Source: a virus
Length of the DNA: 64,000 nt
Direction: 5' to 3' (one strand)
IMG/VR virus record: IMGVR_UViG_3300024999_000040
Coordinates: 84,717 to 148,716 of that record
Both the position numbers and the translations under genes were made by a program. Positions 9,998 through 18,242 of the stretch are shown piece by piece (position 1 is the first letter of the stretch; the number at the start of each line of letters is the position of its first letter). Below the pieces are notes generated by a model, which was not told the origin of the DNA, ran no database searches, and saw nothing but the letters and a program-made list of their open reading frames with translations.

Positions 9998-10687
9998 TTA
10001 TTTGTTATATAAAGGTGAAAACTCACCAAAATATATTAACTCTGCATTATGTCTTGCTTTAACTGCATTTTCAAAATCATCAAAGTTTCCTAAATAAATT
10101 TGTTTGCCTTCAACTGTAATTCTGGCTCTCCAACAATTTTCTTTTTCTCTCCAACCAACGCCAGTTATTCCAGAAGTATTATCTTTTCTTTTGTTAATAT
10201 TCATACCATTTTGACTATTTGTAGCAACTCTTAAATTTTTTCTACGATTATCATATTTATGTCTATTTCTATGATCAACTTTACTTGATGTATTCATTAA
10301 TAATTTATGTAATTTAATACCTTTACCATAAATCCTAGTTACTACATATCCGTCTTTATCAAAATACCAACTATGACTTTCAATAACTTCTGAATCAATT
10401 ATGTCATAATAAAACTCTTGATTAGTGTCTGTAAATCCAACTTTATAATTATCTTTAAACTCAAAAATATTAGGTGGAACTGAGTTTCTTTTTCTTTCTT
10501 TATATAGACACCCACAACTTTTGATTCTTTCTGACGTTAAATGGGATGCTCTAACTTCTTTTATTGTTCTTTTCTCACATTGACATTCACAAATCCAATA
10601 AGGTCTACCATTTCTATCTTCTGCTCTTTTTATTACTTTAAGTAAACCAAACATTTGCCCTGTTAAATCTTTTAATACATTAATCAC
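9998..10687 (-). CDS. HNH endonuclease with C-terminal AP2 DNA-binding domain
   Basis: 229 residues. An N-terminal Cys cluster (CECQCEKR ... CGCLYKER) is followed by an HNH-type core around LHKLLMNTSSKVDHRNRHKYDNRRKNLR and a C-terminal AP2/ERF-like module GITGVGWREKENCWRARI to FDDFENAVKARHNAELIYFGEF. This architecture is typical of free-standing phage homing endonucleases. It overlaps the upstream HD gene by an ATGA junction and sits inside the replication block without visibly interrupting a gene. Selfish homing activity is inferred from the family. Confidence 0.88.
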   Translation of the reverse strand: MINVLKDLTGQMFGLLKVIKRAEDRNGRPYWICECQCEKRTIKEVRASHLTSERIKSCGCLYKERKRNSVPPNIFEFKDNYKVGFTDTNQEFYYDIIDSEVIESHSWYFDKDGYVVTRIYGKGIKLHKLLMNTSSKVDHRNRHKYDNRRKNLRVATNSQNGMNINKRKDNTSGITGVGWREKENCWRARITVEGKQIYLGNFDDFENAVKARHNAELIYFGEFSPLYNK

Positions 10688-11271
10688 TTTCTTTCTATTA
10701 CTATATCAAAGTCAAATTCAGATAAATATCTTCTTGATGATAGATAGTCACCAATATGGGTTATACTTTGTAATTTATTTTTTGGTTTTGGAAGCAATTG
10801 ATTCTTCTTATACTTATCCTTATAATCATAAGCCCAAGAACCCATATGACTACTGATACAACCCTTTATTTGTTCAAGTATATCTGAATCAATTAAAATA
10901 TTTAATTCAGCATCATTAGTCAGAAAATCAGCCATTATAGTAGGATGTAATAAGACTGTTCCAGTACCGTTCTCTCCACACTTCATACCATCATGTAACA
11001 ACAAAGAAGCAATTACTATATCCTTTTCTGTATCAGTATACTTCATCATTTCCAGACTAAGCAAATCTACTGCAATTCTTACAGCTACTTTAGTATGTCT
11101 TATCAAACCACCTTCACCTAGACTGAATTTCGGATGATAACGTCCTGATGAACTTGCAGGAATTTCAAAGAAGTAATCTGGAAGTTTATTAAGTGTTGAT
11201 TCTGCAAAATTTCTTATCTTCTCGTCTTTTATGTATCCAAGTTCTGTTTCAAATATTTCTAGTCTATTCAA
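10684..11271 (-). CDS. HD-domain phosphohydrolase
   Basis: 195 residues. HD signature residues are visible: LIRHTKVAVRIA (first His), then IVIASLLLHDGMKCG (HD pair), and a later HMGSW plus ITHIGDYLSSR as candidates for the last metal ligands. HD proteins hydrolyse phosphate esters, often nucleotides or nucleic acids. The substrate cannot be read from the sequence. It lies in the replication module, which makes a nucleotide-related role plausible. Confidence 0.75.
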   Translation of the reverse strand: MNRLEIFETELGYIKDEKIRNFAESTLNKLPDYFFEIPASSSGRYHPKFSLGEGGLIRHTKVAVRIAVDLLSLEMMKYTDTEKDIVIASLLLHDGMKCGENGTGTVLLHPTIMADFLTNDAELNILIDSDILEQIKGCISSHMGSWAYDYKDKYKKNQLLPKPKNKLQSITHIGDYLSSRRYLSEFDFDIVIERK

Positions 11272-11310
11272 GTTTAACCTCCTTTCATAAAACCCAATAA
11301 ATTGTCTCTT

Positions 11311-11604
11311 CTATTGGCTAATTAATTTTCTTGGTTCTGCTAACTTATCCATATTAATATCAGGTACAAATGTCAAAGCTTCCGCAACAGCATATGAACC
11401 ATCTGGATTCTTTTGCTGTGTAGTTACCTGAACTATGCAACCATTGGGTAAATTACATACCTTAGTTGATTTCATCCAACCCTGTTCCTGACTTGAAGCT
11501 TTACACAATAACGCAAATGTATCTCCATCTCCATATACCTTCAAATCAGATATATTTGCTTTTGCTCCCTTTACTTCTGATATGTCTAACATTTTTTCTT
11601 GCAT
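11311..11604 (-). CDS. Conserved-looking phage protein, unknown function
   Basis: 97 residues, soluble, beta-rich by eye (KVYGDGDTFALLCKASS, GCIVQVTTQQKNPDGSYAV). I do not recognise a domain. It has a good ribosome binding site (GAAAGGAG) and is co-oriented with the replication block. An 8-6-8 palindrome lies just inside its 3' gap. Its position after the HD gene and before two other small genes is the only context. Confidence 0.6.
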   Translation of the reverse strand: MQEKMLDISEVKGAKANISDLKVYGDGDTFALLCKASSQEQGWMKSTKVCNLPNGCIVQVTTQQKNPDGSYAVAEALTFVPDINMDKLAEPRKLISQ

Positions 11605-11621
11605 TGTTTTTCATTCTCCTT

Positions 11622-12038
11622 TCATAATAACCAATTAATTTCTTCCGACAATCTTACATCTGATTCTGGATTAATAATCTCATGAAGAATTATTGTTAAG
11701 ATTCCATCTGCTATTTTATAAGTTACCTTATTGTAAATGGTATAATCTACTGGCAAGTTTATATTTATTTTGTTTTCAAAACCAGTAAGTTCATCAACAT
11801 ATTTACCTTCCACAGTAACAAAAAGTGTCTTGGTCTTATTAATGAAATTTTTCTTAACAATAATATGATTTCCGTTCAAACCAATCAATTCATACTGAAG
11901 TATTTTCTTGTTATCTTTTTCAATTGTCTGAATTGGTCTATCTTTACTATTATCAATAGTGATATCATATGGATTAAAATTATAAGTTGCATAACTTATG
12001 CCATGAGTATGACTGCCATCATAAAGTGTATTATCCAC
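11622..12038 (-). CDS. Hypothetical protein
   Basis: 138 residues, rich in beta-type stretches (LFVTVEGKYVDELTGF, VTYKIADGILTIILHEI). No recognisable catalytic motif, signal or membrane segment. Its start touches the stop of the next upstream gene, indicating coupled translation. The pattern of short hydrophobic strands near the C-terminus (DGILTIILHE) recalls small heat-shock (HSP20-like) strands, but this is too weak for a call. Confidence 0.55.
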   Translation of the reverse strand: MDNTLYDGSHTHGISYATYNFNPYDITIDNSKDRPIQTIEKDNKKILQYELIGLNGNHIIVKKNFINKTKTLFVTVEGKYVDELTGFENKININLPVDYTIYNKVTYKIADGILTIILHEIINPESDVRLSEEINWLL

Positions 12039-12421
12039 TACTCTTCATCCTCCATATCCTTTTCGTCTTCGTATAAATCTTCATCCTCGTCAGATTCAAT
12101 TTCATTACCGCTATCAAGAACTTTTAAAGTACCTTCCTTAATACTCAATACAGACCATATTTCTTCATAATCCATTCCAGTAGGTACTATCTGCAATTTA
12201 GTCTTTTCCTTTTTGCCTTTGACCTTCAGTATCAAACCTTCTTTGATCTCAGAGTTCTCAGTAATAAAGGAAATCTTATCACCTTCCTGAACCTTTATTG
12301 TATTACCATCAAACTCAACCTCAAATACATTCCATGCTTCTTTTGGGTCTACCTTTAGTGTCTTTTCTTTTCCATCAATGTTCATATCAATCAACTTGTA
12401 TGAATTCGTAACATTAATCAT
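12038..12421 (-). CDS. Hypothetical acidic-tailed protein
   Basis: 127 residues. The body contains alternating strands (LKVDPKEAWNVFEVEFDGNTIKVQEGDKISFIT) and the last 20 residues are almost all Asp/Glu. It resembles small KOW/SH3-like beta barrels with an acidic tail, but the family is not identified. It directly precedes the previous entry in the transcript with a one-base overlap. Confidence 0.55.
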   Translation of the reverse strand: MINVTNSYKLIDMNIDGKEKTLKVDPKEAWNVFEVEFDGNTIKVQEGDKISFITENSEIKEGLILKVKGKKEKTKLQIVPTGMDYEEIWSVLSIKEGTLKVLDSGNEIESDEDEDLYEDEKDMEDEE

Positions 12422-12452
12422 TATGTATTAATCTCTTTCTGTGGATTCACCA

Positions 12453-12758
12453 CTACTTATTTATTTTTATATTTGATATTGATTTACTAAGTGATTCTGA
12501 AATATTATTTTTCTCGTTCAATATTAAAATCATAGCTTCTTCTTTTGAAAAACCTACTGAAATATACGCATCATACTGATTTCTTTTTGCTATTGCCACA
12601 GTCTCAAAATAATCCGTATTATTAGCAAAGTCTTTATAAACTACAAGCAATTCATTAGCAATTGAATATGCCAATGGTTTATACTTGCTTATAAGTTCAG
12701 AAATCATTTCCTTTGCCAAATCAGGATCTTCCATTAACATTACTAAAATATCATTCAT
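12453..12758 (-). CDS. Hypothetical helical protein
   Basis: 101 residues, mostly helical (NDILVMLMEDPDLAKEMISELISKYKPLAYSIANELL). It ends with a lysine-rich tail. A clear GAAAGGAGAAA ribosome binding site precedes the ATG. I do not recognise the family. Confidence 0.55.
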   Translation of the reverse strand: MNDILVMLMEDPDLAKEMISELISKYKPLAYSIANELLVVYKDFANNTDYFETVAIAKRNQYDAYISVGFSKEEAMILILNEKNNISESLSKSISNIKINK

Positions 12759-12798
12759 ATTTTTTCTCCTTTCCTTTATTATATTTACTCACTTAAAC

Positions 12799-12960
12799 CT
12801 ACGCCCTATATCCGCAATGATTAATAAGATAATCCATTGCCGAACATGCTGTCAGACCTTTCAAACCTACTTCTTTCTTTAATATTATTCTCTTACCTGA
12901 AATTTCTCCACCGCTGGACGTAACTAAAGATACTGCCTGTGATTCTGTGAATTTCTTCAT
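12799..12960 (-). CDS. Small hypothetical protein (53 aa)
   Basis: A short ORF with a good start: GAAGGTAAAAATCAC sits before the ATG. The product begins MKKFTESQAVSLV and ends NHCGYRA. It fills the gap between two listed genes and uses the same strand and codon style. No domain recognised. Confidence 0.5.
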   Translation of the reverse strand: MKKFTESQAVSLVTSSGGEISGKRIILKKEVGLKGLTACSAMDYLINHCGYRA

Positions 12961-13002
12961 GTGATTTTTACCTTCCTTTTCTACGTATTATTTTATTTTT
13001 GT

Positions 13003-13221
13003 TTACTGATTGACTGAAATAACCCTTACACTACCACCAAAATATTTATTACAGATATTGATATAATTTACTGGATAGTGAGCAAACAAGTAATCACCCA
13101 CTGAACTCCATGTTTCACTTACCCTACCTTGTAAAATTTTTACTTTTGCTTCTTCCATGAAAAAACTAGCCTTTTGTGAATCTGAATACTTTTCCTTGTG
13201 CTCCGATTTATGTTCTGCCAT
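13003..13221 (-). CDS. Small hypothetical protein, first gene after a strong promoter
   Basis: 72 residues with a charged N-terminus (AEHKSEHKEKYSDSQKASFF). It is the first gene downstream of the consensus promoter near 13.3 kb, so that promoter probably drives this gene and the leftward block behind it. No domain recognised. Confidence 0.6.
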   Translation of the reverse strand: MAEHKSEHKEKYSDSQKASFFMEEAKVKILQGRVSETWSSVGDYLFAHYPVNYINICNKYFGGSVRVISVNQ

Positions 13222-13292
13222 TATGTATTTTCCTACCTTTCATATTATTATATTTACTTAATTTAAAAATTGAGCGTATTCGCCTTAATTAT

Positions 13293-13322
13293 ATTATAAC
13301 ATGAATCCTTTATATGTGTCAA
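13293..13322 (-). promoter_or_regulatory. Sigma-A-type promoter
   Basis: On the minus strand TTGACA and TATAAT are separated by 18 nt, both perfect consensus hexamers. The site lies in a 115-base gap and points at the gene ending at 13003. This is a strong candidate for an early promoter read by the host polymerase. Its spacer does not carry the TTAACTAAG motif seen in other promoters here. Confidence 0.85.
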
Positions 13323-13336
13323 GCATATTACTATAT

Positions 13337-13555
13337 TTATTTAATTGAAATTCCATTTTTCTCTAGTATTATTTCAAGAAGAAGAATATAATCATTTTTT
13401 TCTGCTATAATATCATCTTTGCCTATATTGAGTTCTTTTTCTACTTCTAATTCTCTTTCCATTCTTATAAATTCGTAATTTAGATTTGTAAGCAAATTAC
13501 AAATATCATCTGAATCAATACGTTCTTTATGTCTTGTTGTATTAACTATTTCCAC
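13337..13555 (-). CDS. Small hypothetical coiled-coil protein
   Basis: 72 residues. The middle (NLNYEFIRMERELEVEKELNIGKDDIIAEKND) has heptad-like spacing and probably forms a coiled coil. It overlaps the upstream gene by 14 bases. No family recognised. Confidence 0.55.
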   Translation of the reverse strand: MEIVNTTRHKERIDSDDICNLLTNLNYEFIRMERELEVEKELNIGKDDIIAEKNDYILLLEIILEKNGISIK

Positions 13556-13742
13556 TGTTGTTACCCTCCATTAACTTTTTATAGAATCCTACCTTGCCTG
13601 TATCTTGATCAACACAACGTATATAGTTATCTATATCGTTTTTATTTTGCATGTATTCTTCTTTAATTATTTCTTGCCATTTTTCAGGATTACCGAATTG
13701 ATCTCTACCAGTTAATATTTTCATATACACCTCCCTCATCAC
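13542..13742 (-). CDS. Small hypothetical protein
   Basis: 66 residues. The sequence (ILTGRDQFGNPEKWQEIIKEEYMQ) is charged and helical. It overlaps both neighbours by a few bases, which suggests coupled translation. The second methionine (MKILTGRD, residue 6) is an alternative start. No family recognised. Confidence 0.5.
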   Translation of the reverse strand: MMREVYMKILTGRDQFGNPEKWQEIIKEEYMQNKNDIDNYIRCVDQDTGKVGFYKKLMEGNNSGNS

Positions 13743-14194
13743 TTTATTATTTTCTTAGACAAACATTTACTACCATATCTATTGCCTATTATATAGCCAT
13801 ATTTTTTAAGCCCATATTCATAAACATTTCTTCTTCGATTATCTGTCCAATGAATAATAATTACATCATCATTTCTACAAAATTCAGAATCTTCAAAATC
13901 AAGTAGTTGTCTTTTAGCCCATAATAAACCTTCTAATCCACACCTTCCTACTTCTTTATCTGACAAGATATCTCTTTGCCCATCAATTAATTGTTTTATA
14001 TGTTTTTTCTTATTGGCTATGGCTACAAATACTGAATATTCATCATTACTTTTACACTCATATCTGAATAGATAAATAGCTATTGTTTGACCATTGGAAA
14101 GTTTTTCAGTTTTAAAATAGCCATGTGATTTATTATCACCATCAAATTTAATTCTTTCAAAATCTTTAATGTTTATCACCTCACTTTTGGACAA
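13739..14194 (-). CDS. Hypothetical protein
   Basis: 151 residues, mixed alpha/beta, with an aromatic and basic C-terminus (TDNRRRNVYEYGLKKYGYIIGNRYGSKCLSKK). No motif recognised. An 8-6-8 palindrome stands immediately upstream of the start, one of more than 20 such elements in the window. Confidence 0.55.
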   Translation of the reverse strand: MSKSEVINIKDFERIKFDGDNKSHGYFKTEKLSNGQTIAIYLFRYECKSNDEYSVFVAIANKKKHIKQLIDGQRDILSDKEVGRCGLEGLLWAKRQLLDFEDSEFCRNDDVIIIHWTDNRRRNVYEYGLKKYGYIIGNRYGSKCLSKKIIK

Positions 14195-14274
14195 TGAAAA
14201 TGAAATTTTATTGGGTATACTATATATTGTGTTTTAATCTTATTTTGTATATTATATATAGCATGGTCTTATTG

Positions 14275-14466
14275 CTAATCATTTAATAATTTGAATAATT
14301 CACCATTACATTTTTCAATTTTACAATTTGTGAGTTCAATAACAATTTCCCACAAAGCACCATGATAATCTGAACTGTCATTAAAATATAAGGCATTTGA
14401 AGCTATTCTCAATATTTCTTTATCTCTGCCAGTTAAGTCATTAATAATTGTTTTCAATTTATTCAT
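14275..14466 (-). CDS. Small hypothetical protein
   Basis: 63 residues, helical (LKTIINDLTGRDKEILRIASNALYF). Its ATG overlaps the stop of the upstream zinc-ribbon-like gene as ATGA. No family recognised. Confidence 0.5.
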   Translation of the reverse strand: MNKLKTIINDLTGRDKEILRIASNALYFNDSSDYHGALWEIVIELTNCKIEKCNGELFKLLND

Positions 14467-14693
14467 GACATACCCATACCTTTCATTGCCAACTCATTAA
14501 TCTTATTTTCAATTGCTTTTTTAATTTCATTACGACAAATCCAACAAGTATCTTCATAATCAAATTTTGCAGTACATTCAAACACTCCTAAATATATATT
14601 TAAATCTAATGGAAATTTATTTTCGTTACATGGTTGATTTTCTCTAAATTCATTTCCACATATATCACATTTCCAAGCATCGATTTTACTCAT
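14463..14693 (-). CDS. Small Cys-cluster (zinc-binding) protein
   Basis: 76 residues with CDIC near the N-terminus and CWIC near residue 52, a pair of C-x2-C knuckles that would bind one zinc. A lysine-rich helix follows. Such proteins are frequent phage accessory proteins, and the partner is unknown. It is translated ahead of the 63-residue gene through an ATGA overlap. Confidence 0.6.
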   Translation of the reverse strand: MSKIDAWKCDICGNEFRENQPCNENKFPLDLNIYLGVFECTAKFDYEDTCWICRNEIKKAIENKINELAMKGMGMS

Positions 14694-14726
14694 GACTTTC
14701 CTTTCCTGTTTTATTATATTTATTAA

Positions 14727-15299
14727 TTAACTTTTACCAGCAAATTCACCATAATATTGTTGTCTATACATTTCTGCATCTTTTCCTGCCTCATGTACAT
14801 CTGTATAATATTTACCAACTCTAAATCTGTGATTCTTGATACAAAGCATTATTATGTATTTTCCAGAGTCTTTATCTTGTAACACATTTCTATAATCTGA
14901 CTTATTATTTCTATTTTTACTTTTTCGATTTTTACTATTTTGATTGTTATATATTACACGAAGATTATCTTTACAATTGTTTAAAGTGTTATTATCTTTG
15001 TGGTCAACATGGATGTCGATTCTACCATGACTAGTATTTAAAATAAAATTATGTAGTCTTTCGAGATGCATTTTTCGTTTTTCATTTTCATCTCTTGTGT
15101 AATAAGTAGCACTTGCATAAATAGGGTCAACATCTGGCTTTCCATCAATATGCCACCTATAATCTAAGTCTATAAGCCTTTGTAAATCTTCTGTGTCAAT
15201 AATTACAGTAAATTTACGTCCATTTCTTTGTACAATATAAATCTCAGTAATATTTCCAATTACTTTGTAATCATTAAATCCAAGTCTCTTTAAGTTTAT
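14727..15299 (-). CDS. HNH homing-type endonuclease with AP2-like tail, probable ATA start
   Basis: The C-terminal 114 residues show an HNH core (LHNFILNTSHGRIDIHVDHKDNNTLNNCKDNLR) and an AP2-like end (YRQQYYGEFAGKS). The same frame stays open upstream for 76 more codons, with coding-like sequence (a TVIIDTEDLQRLIDLDYRWHI-type segment). There is no ATG, GTG or TTG near its 5' end; an ATA codon 6 nt after AGGAGAGG is the best start. That start is inferred; the ATG at 15071 would remove the N-terminal part of the domain. It is a free-standing selfish-type nuclease. Confidence 0.72.
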   Translation of the reverse strand: MNLKRLGFNDYKVIGNITEIYIVQRNGRKFTVIIDTEDLQRLIDLDYRWHIDGKPDVDPIYASATYYTRDENEKRKMHLERLHNFILNTSHGRIDIHVDHKDNNTLNNCKDNLRVIYNNQNSKNRKSKNRNNKSDYRNVLQDKDSGKYIIMLCIKNHRFRVGKYYTDVHEAGKDAEMYRQQYYGEFAGKS

Positions 15300-15329
15300 A
15301 TGTATCCTCTCCTTATTATATAACTTTAA

Positions 15330-15740
15330 TTACTTCAACATTTCCTCAATTGAACCAATTTCTAATTCGACCTGCTTTTCGTTTGAAAGTAAATTTTGCA
15401 GCTTAATTTCTAAAGCCTGTAGTTTATTTTCTTCTTCTCTCTGTATTACCATTGCTAACTTATTATTAATATCAGTAACCCATTCTTCAAGTTTATAACC
15501 TGAAAGAATATACTCATCAAGCAATCCTAAATCAATAGCAGACAAACGATAAGCATTTAACTTAATTAATATTGAAATCAATTCATCCTTTGATAATACC
15601 TGTAAATTCTTTCTTACTCCATCAACCTCAATTGAACAATTGGTAATAGGACTAAATTTCTTCGCTTTCTTTAACTTCTCTTTCTTTTCCTTAATCTGAG
15701 CCTTTAACTCCATAATCTTTTCATCATTTACATTTTTCAT
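15330..15740 (-). CDS. Hypothetical coiled-coil protein
   Basis: 136 residues. Both ends are strongly heptad-patterned (DEKIMELKAQIKEKKEKLKKAKK at the start; ALEIKLQNLLSNEKQVELEI near the end), flanking a central helical domain. The start overlaps the end of the upstream 354-residue gene by 17 bases. No family recognised. Confidence 0.6.
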   Translation of the reverse strand: MKNVNDEKIMELKAQIKEKKEKLKKAKKFSPITNCSIEVDGVRKNLQVLSKDELISILIKLNAYRLSAIDLGLLDEYILSGYKLEEWVTDINNKLAMVIQREEENKLQALEIKLQNLLSNEKQVELEIGSIEEMLK

Positions 15741-16788
15741 CTTTAACTCTTCTCCATTCTTTTATTATTTCTCCGTTTGATTTATAGGTGGCTAAATAAC
15801 AAGGTTTATATTTTTCATAAACTCTTTCAATCGCCATTTCTCTATCTAATGTATCGCCTGACCTATTTCTATCACTATTACTTACATCATACTTAGGGAT
15901 AGTGTTTCTACTACCATACCAATATTCTCTATATTTAGATATAAAGAATTTATCTCCATTTTCATTGTAAAAATGTCCATTATAATAACATTCTTCTGCA
16001 TGTTTTTTAAACTTATCTAAAGTATAATCAATATATTTATCTTTCTTTTGATCTCTTTGTGAAATATACTTTTTTGCATTCAATTTATCCATTAATTCTG
16101 CATAATTCTCTACGCAATTTTTGTCAACAGCATCAATAATTTGACCACTTAAAGACTTATATGAACTAAAGTAATCATCTTCATAATCAGAAGTTTCATG
16201 AAAAAAATATTCATTTACTTCTTTATCTTCACCATTTGATTTTTGAAATTTACCCATATAAATTTTATTGGTATTATTTTTAAATTTATATGTTCCACCA
16301 AGAATCATGTCCTTGCCTTGAAAACTTGTTTTTTGGTGAAGTTTTTCATTAAACTCAGAAAGCTCCTTATAATCTGGTGATTCTGTTGGAATTAAAATTA
16401 AATCTTTCCCGTCCCAACCATAGACGAAATCCCCTTCTAATCCTTTACCCTTAGTAGATGTAGCGTTTTCTAAAATAAACAGAAGATTAGGGATGGTAAT
16501 TTCAAATTCAAAATCTCTAGGGTCATATACTCTACAATATGTCTGCCTATGATTCCATCCTGTATTATACCCACCAACCTTCTTATTAAGAACAAAACCT
16601 GATGTTGGAACATTCTCAAGTATTTGATTAGGTATCTTTTCATCTCTCCAGCCCTGCCAGGACGTTTCTTTTCTTAAAATACCTTTCTGATCAAAATATA
16701 TGATGTAAGCCAATTTCTTTGTATATGTATCATTTCTATTTTGAAAACCTACATTAATTTTTTCTGGTATAAAAATATTTGTTTTCAC
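15724..16788 (-). CDS. Large conserved-looking phage protein, unknown function
   Basis: 354 residues, one of the largest unassigned genes here. It has distinctive aromatic and glycine segments (KKVGGYNTGWNHRQTYCRVYDPRDFEFEI near residue 90; GLEGDFVYGWDGKDLILIP near 130) that look like an ordered globular fold. The C-terminal part is basic and tyrosine-rich. I recall similar proteins in large Firmicute phages but cannot name a function. No membrane segment or signal. Confidence 0.65.
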   Translation of the reverse strand: MKTNIFIPEKINVGFQNRNDTYTKKLAYIIYFDQKGILRKETSWQGWRDEKIPNQILENVPTSGFVLNKKVGGYNTGWNHRQTYCRVYDPRDFEFEITIPNLLFILENATSTKGKGLEGDFVYGWDGKDLILIPTESPDYKELSEFNEKLHQKTSFQGKDMILGGTYKFKNNTNKIYMGKFQKSNGEDKEVNEYFFHETSDYEDDYFSSYKSLSGQIIDAVDKNCVENYAELMDKLNAKKYISQRDQKKDKYIDYTLDKFKKHAEECYYNGHFYNENGDKFFISKYREYWYGSRNTIPKYDVSNSDRNRSGDTLDREMAIERVYEKYKPCYLATYKSNGEIIKEWRRVKDEKCK

Positions 16789-16805
16789 TACTTATACTCC
16801 TTTCA

Positions 16806-17072
16806 TTAAACATATATATCCAACAACAATCTTTCAAAATACTCTTTAACTCCACCATTAGTTGTTACAGAACTTTTAATAACATCCATCAATTCTTCAC
16901 CAGTGAATTTTCTATCTTTATATTGATTTAGTGTCTTATAAAGAAAATACATTCCCTGTGCTACACCTAATGAATAATATTGATGTTCCGTAGATTTTTC
17001 AAAAATTTCATGATGTATTTTTTCTGATTCATACTTTTCATAACCCATTCTTATTAAAGTTTTTCTATCCAT
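16806..17072 (-). CDS. Hypothetical protein
   Basis: 88 residues, mostly helical and soluble (EKYESEKIHHEIFEKSTEHQYYSLGVAQ). A GAAAGGAG ribosome binding site and an 8-6-8 palindrome lie just upstream. No family recognised. Confidence 0.55.
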   Translation of the reverse strand: MDRKTLIRMGYEKYESEKIHHEIFEKSTEHQYYSLGVAQGMYFLYKTLNQYKDRKFTGEELMDVIKSSVTTNGGVKEYFERLLLDIYV

Positions 17073-17107
17073 AACTCTCCTTTCATTAATCCAATAAAAC
17101 TGTCACT

Positions 17108-17416
17108 TCATTGTAAAAATAAATACTTAAGTTTACTTTCTATTATTTTTATTAAGTTATTATCTTTGGGAATAGTACAATTATAAACTTCAGCACTACT
17201 ATTTTCAAACCAGTTAATTCCTATAAATCTTCTACTGTCTATACACTTATATACTAATTTTTTATTATGAGTCCACATCTTAATAGATCCATCTTCATTT
17301 TTATGAAAGCATATTTTCCAATTACAAAAGAAAGCAGCAACTTCATAATATGAAAAACTAATAAATTCTTGGTATGTAGTGAAAACTTCTTTTGGAACAT
17401 TAATTAAAATATCCAT
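17108..17416 (-). CDS. Hypothetical protein
   Basis: 102 residues, rich in aromatic residues (FISFSYYEVAAFFCNWKICFH). Mixed alpha/beta and soluble. No recognised domain; context gives no clue. Confidence 0.5.
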   Translation of the reverse strand: MDILINVPKEVFTTYQEFISFSYYEVAAFFCNWKICFHKNEDGSIKMWTHNKKLVYKCIDSRRFIGINWFENSSAEVYNCTIPKDNNLIKIIESKLKYLFLQ

Positions 17417-17453
17417 TATTGTTTTATTCCTTTCAGACGATAAAATTGTAATA

Positions 17454-17639
17454 TCATGGGGTTGATTTACTATTATTTTTCATAAAGAATTCTTTTGGTG
17501 TCATTTTTGTAGCAGTAAAATTAATTATGTTTGGATTTTTTAATAATCTTATTGCTTCTTCTAATGTAACATCTTTACCTTCCATAGTAGTAATCAAGGT
17601 AGATGATTCAGCAATTTGAAATTTGATCTTTTTGAACAT
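17454..17639 (-). CDS. Small hypothetical protein
   Basis: 61 residues. The sequence (FQIAESSTLITTMEGKDVTLEEAIRLLKN) suggests a small beta-alpha fold. It has a GAAAGGAATACAT ribosome binding site. No family recognised. Confidence 0.5.
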   Translation of the reverse strand: MFKKIKFQIAESSTLITTMEGKDVTLEEAIRLLKNPNIINFTATKMTPKEFFMKNNSKSTP

Positions 17640-17654
17640 TTATGTATTCCTTTC

Positions 17655-17840
17655 TTATTTAACTTCTTCTATATATTCTCCGTCAACTTCTTCTTTACAT
17701 GAAGGGCAATAAAAGTAACCATCATCTTTATAGCTCATTTTCACCAAGTCTTCTCTATCATCGTAGTTAAAACTAGTTTGGCAATCCCATTCTTCAGCAG
17801 TATGTATTTCTTTGCATTCTGGACATTTAAAATTACTCAT
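17655..17840 (-). CDS. Small zinc-ribbon protein
   Basis: Two C-x2-C knuckles, CPEC near the start and CPSC near residue 45, form a typical zinc ribbon of 61 residues. The frame is open nine codons further upstream, but GAAAGGAATATAATA directly precedes the ATG used here, so this start is preferred. Its role is unknown; small ribbons like this often bind nucleic acid or proteins. Confidence 0.65.
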   Translation of the reverse strand: MSNFKCPECKEIHTAEEWDCQTSFNYDDREDLVKMSYKDDGYFYCPSCKEEVDGEYIEEVK

Positions 17841-17853
17841 TATTATATTCCTT

Positions 17854-18207
17854 TCACTTAGATACAATTTTTACCTTATATCCTAACATATGTTCAATTT
17901 CTTCAATACTTAATTCTTGTGGTGTATCATCTATATCTTCTACATACTCTTGAACTAATTTAAACCACTTTGAATTTTCTCTTACACTAGCATGAAAAAT
18001 AATTGCATCTCCTGTCAATCCACAGTTACCTTTTCCTGAATAACAACCACCATTTTTAGTCCAACATAATTTTAAACATCCTTCAGCTAAACTACCATGT
18101 ATATCATCTTCTTTATCCCAATAAAATATTGCTCCTGCATCTATTCCAGGAATATCTTGTAACAATTCATAAAAATTATAACTTCCGTCTAATGCTTTTA
18201 CTCCCAT
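17854..18207 (-). CDS. Hypothetical Cys/Gly-containing protein
   Basis: 117 residues from the preferred start, which follows GGGAAAGGAAAACAAT; a GTG 13 codons earlier overlaps the stop of the upstream gene and is an alternative. A central CLKLCWTKNGGCYSGKGNCG segment has four cysteines and could bind metal or form a turn-rich loop. No family recognised. It follows the Ntn-hydrolase-like gene in the transcript. Confidence 0.55.
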   Translation of the reverse strand: MGVKALDGSYNFYELLQDIPGIDAGAIFYWDKEDDIHGSLAEGCLKLCWTKNGGCYSGKGNCGLTGDAIIFHASVRENSKWFKLVQEYVEDIDDTPQELSIEEIEHMLGYKVKIVSK

Positions 18208-18242
18208 ATTGTTTTCCTTTCCCAATGCAATCATAGTTTTAA

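Noticed and set aside
8847-10062. Several plus-strand frames of 60-107 codons over ssb and the RecA-like ATPase gene
   Set aside because: They mirror well-identified minus-strand genes, lack ribosome binding sites and give low-complexity hydrophobic products.
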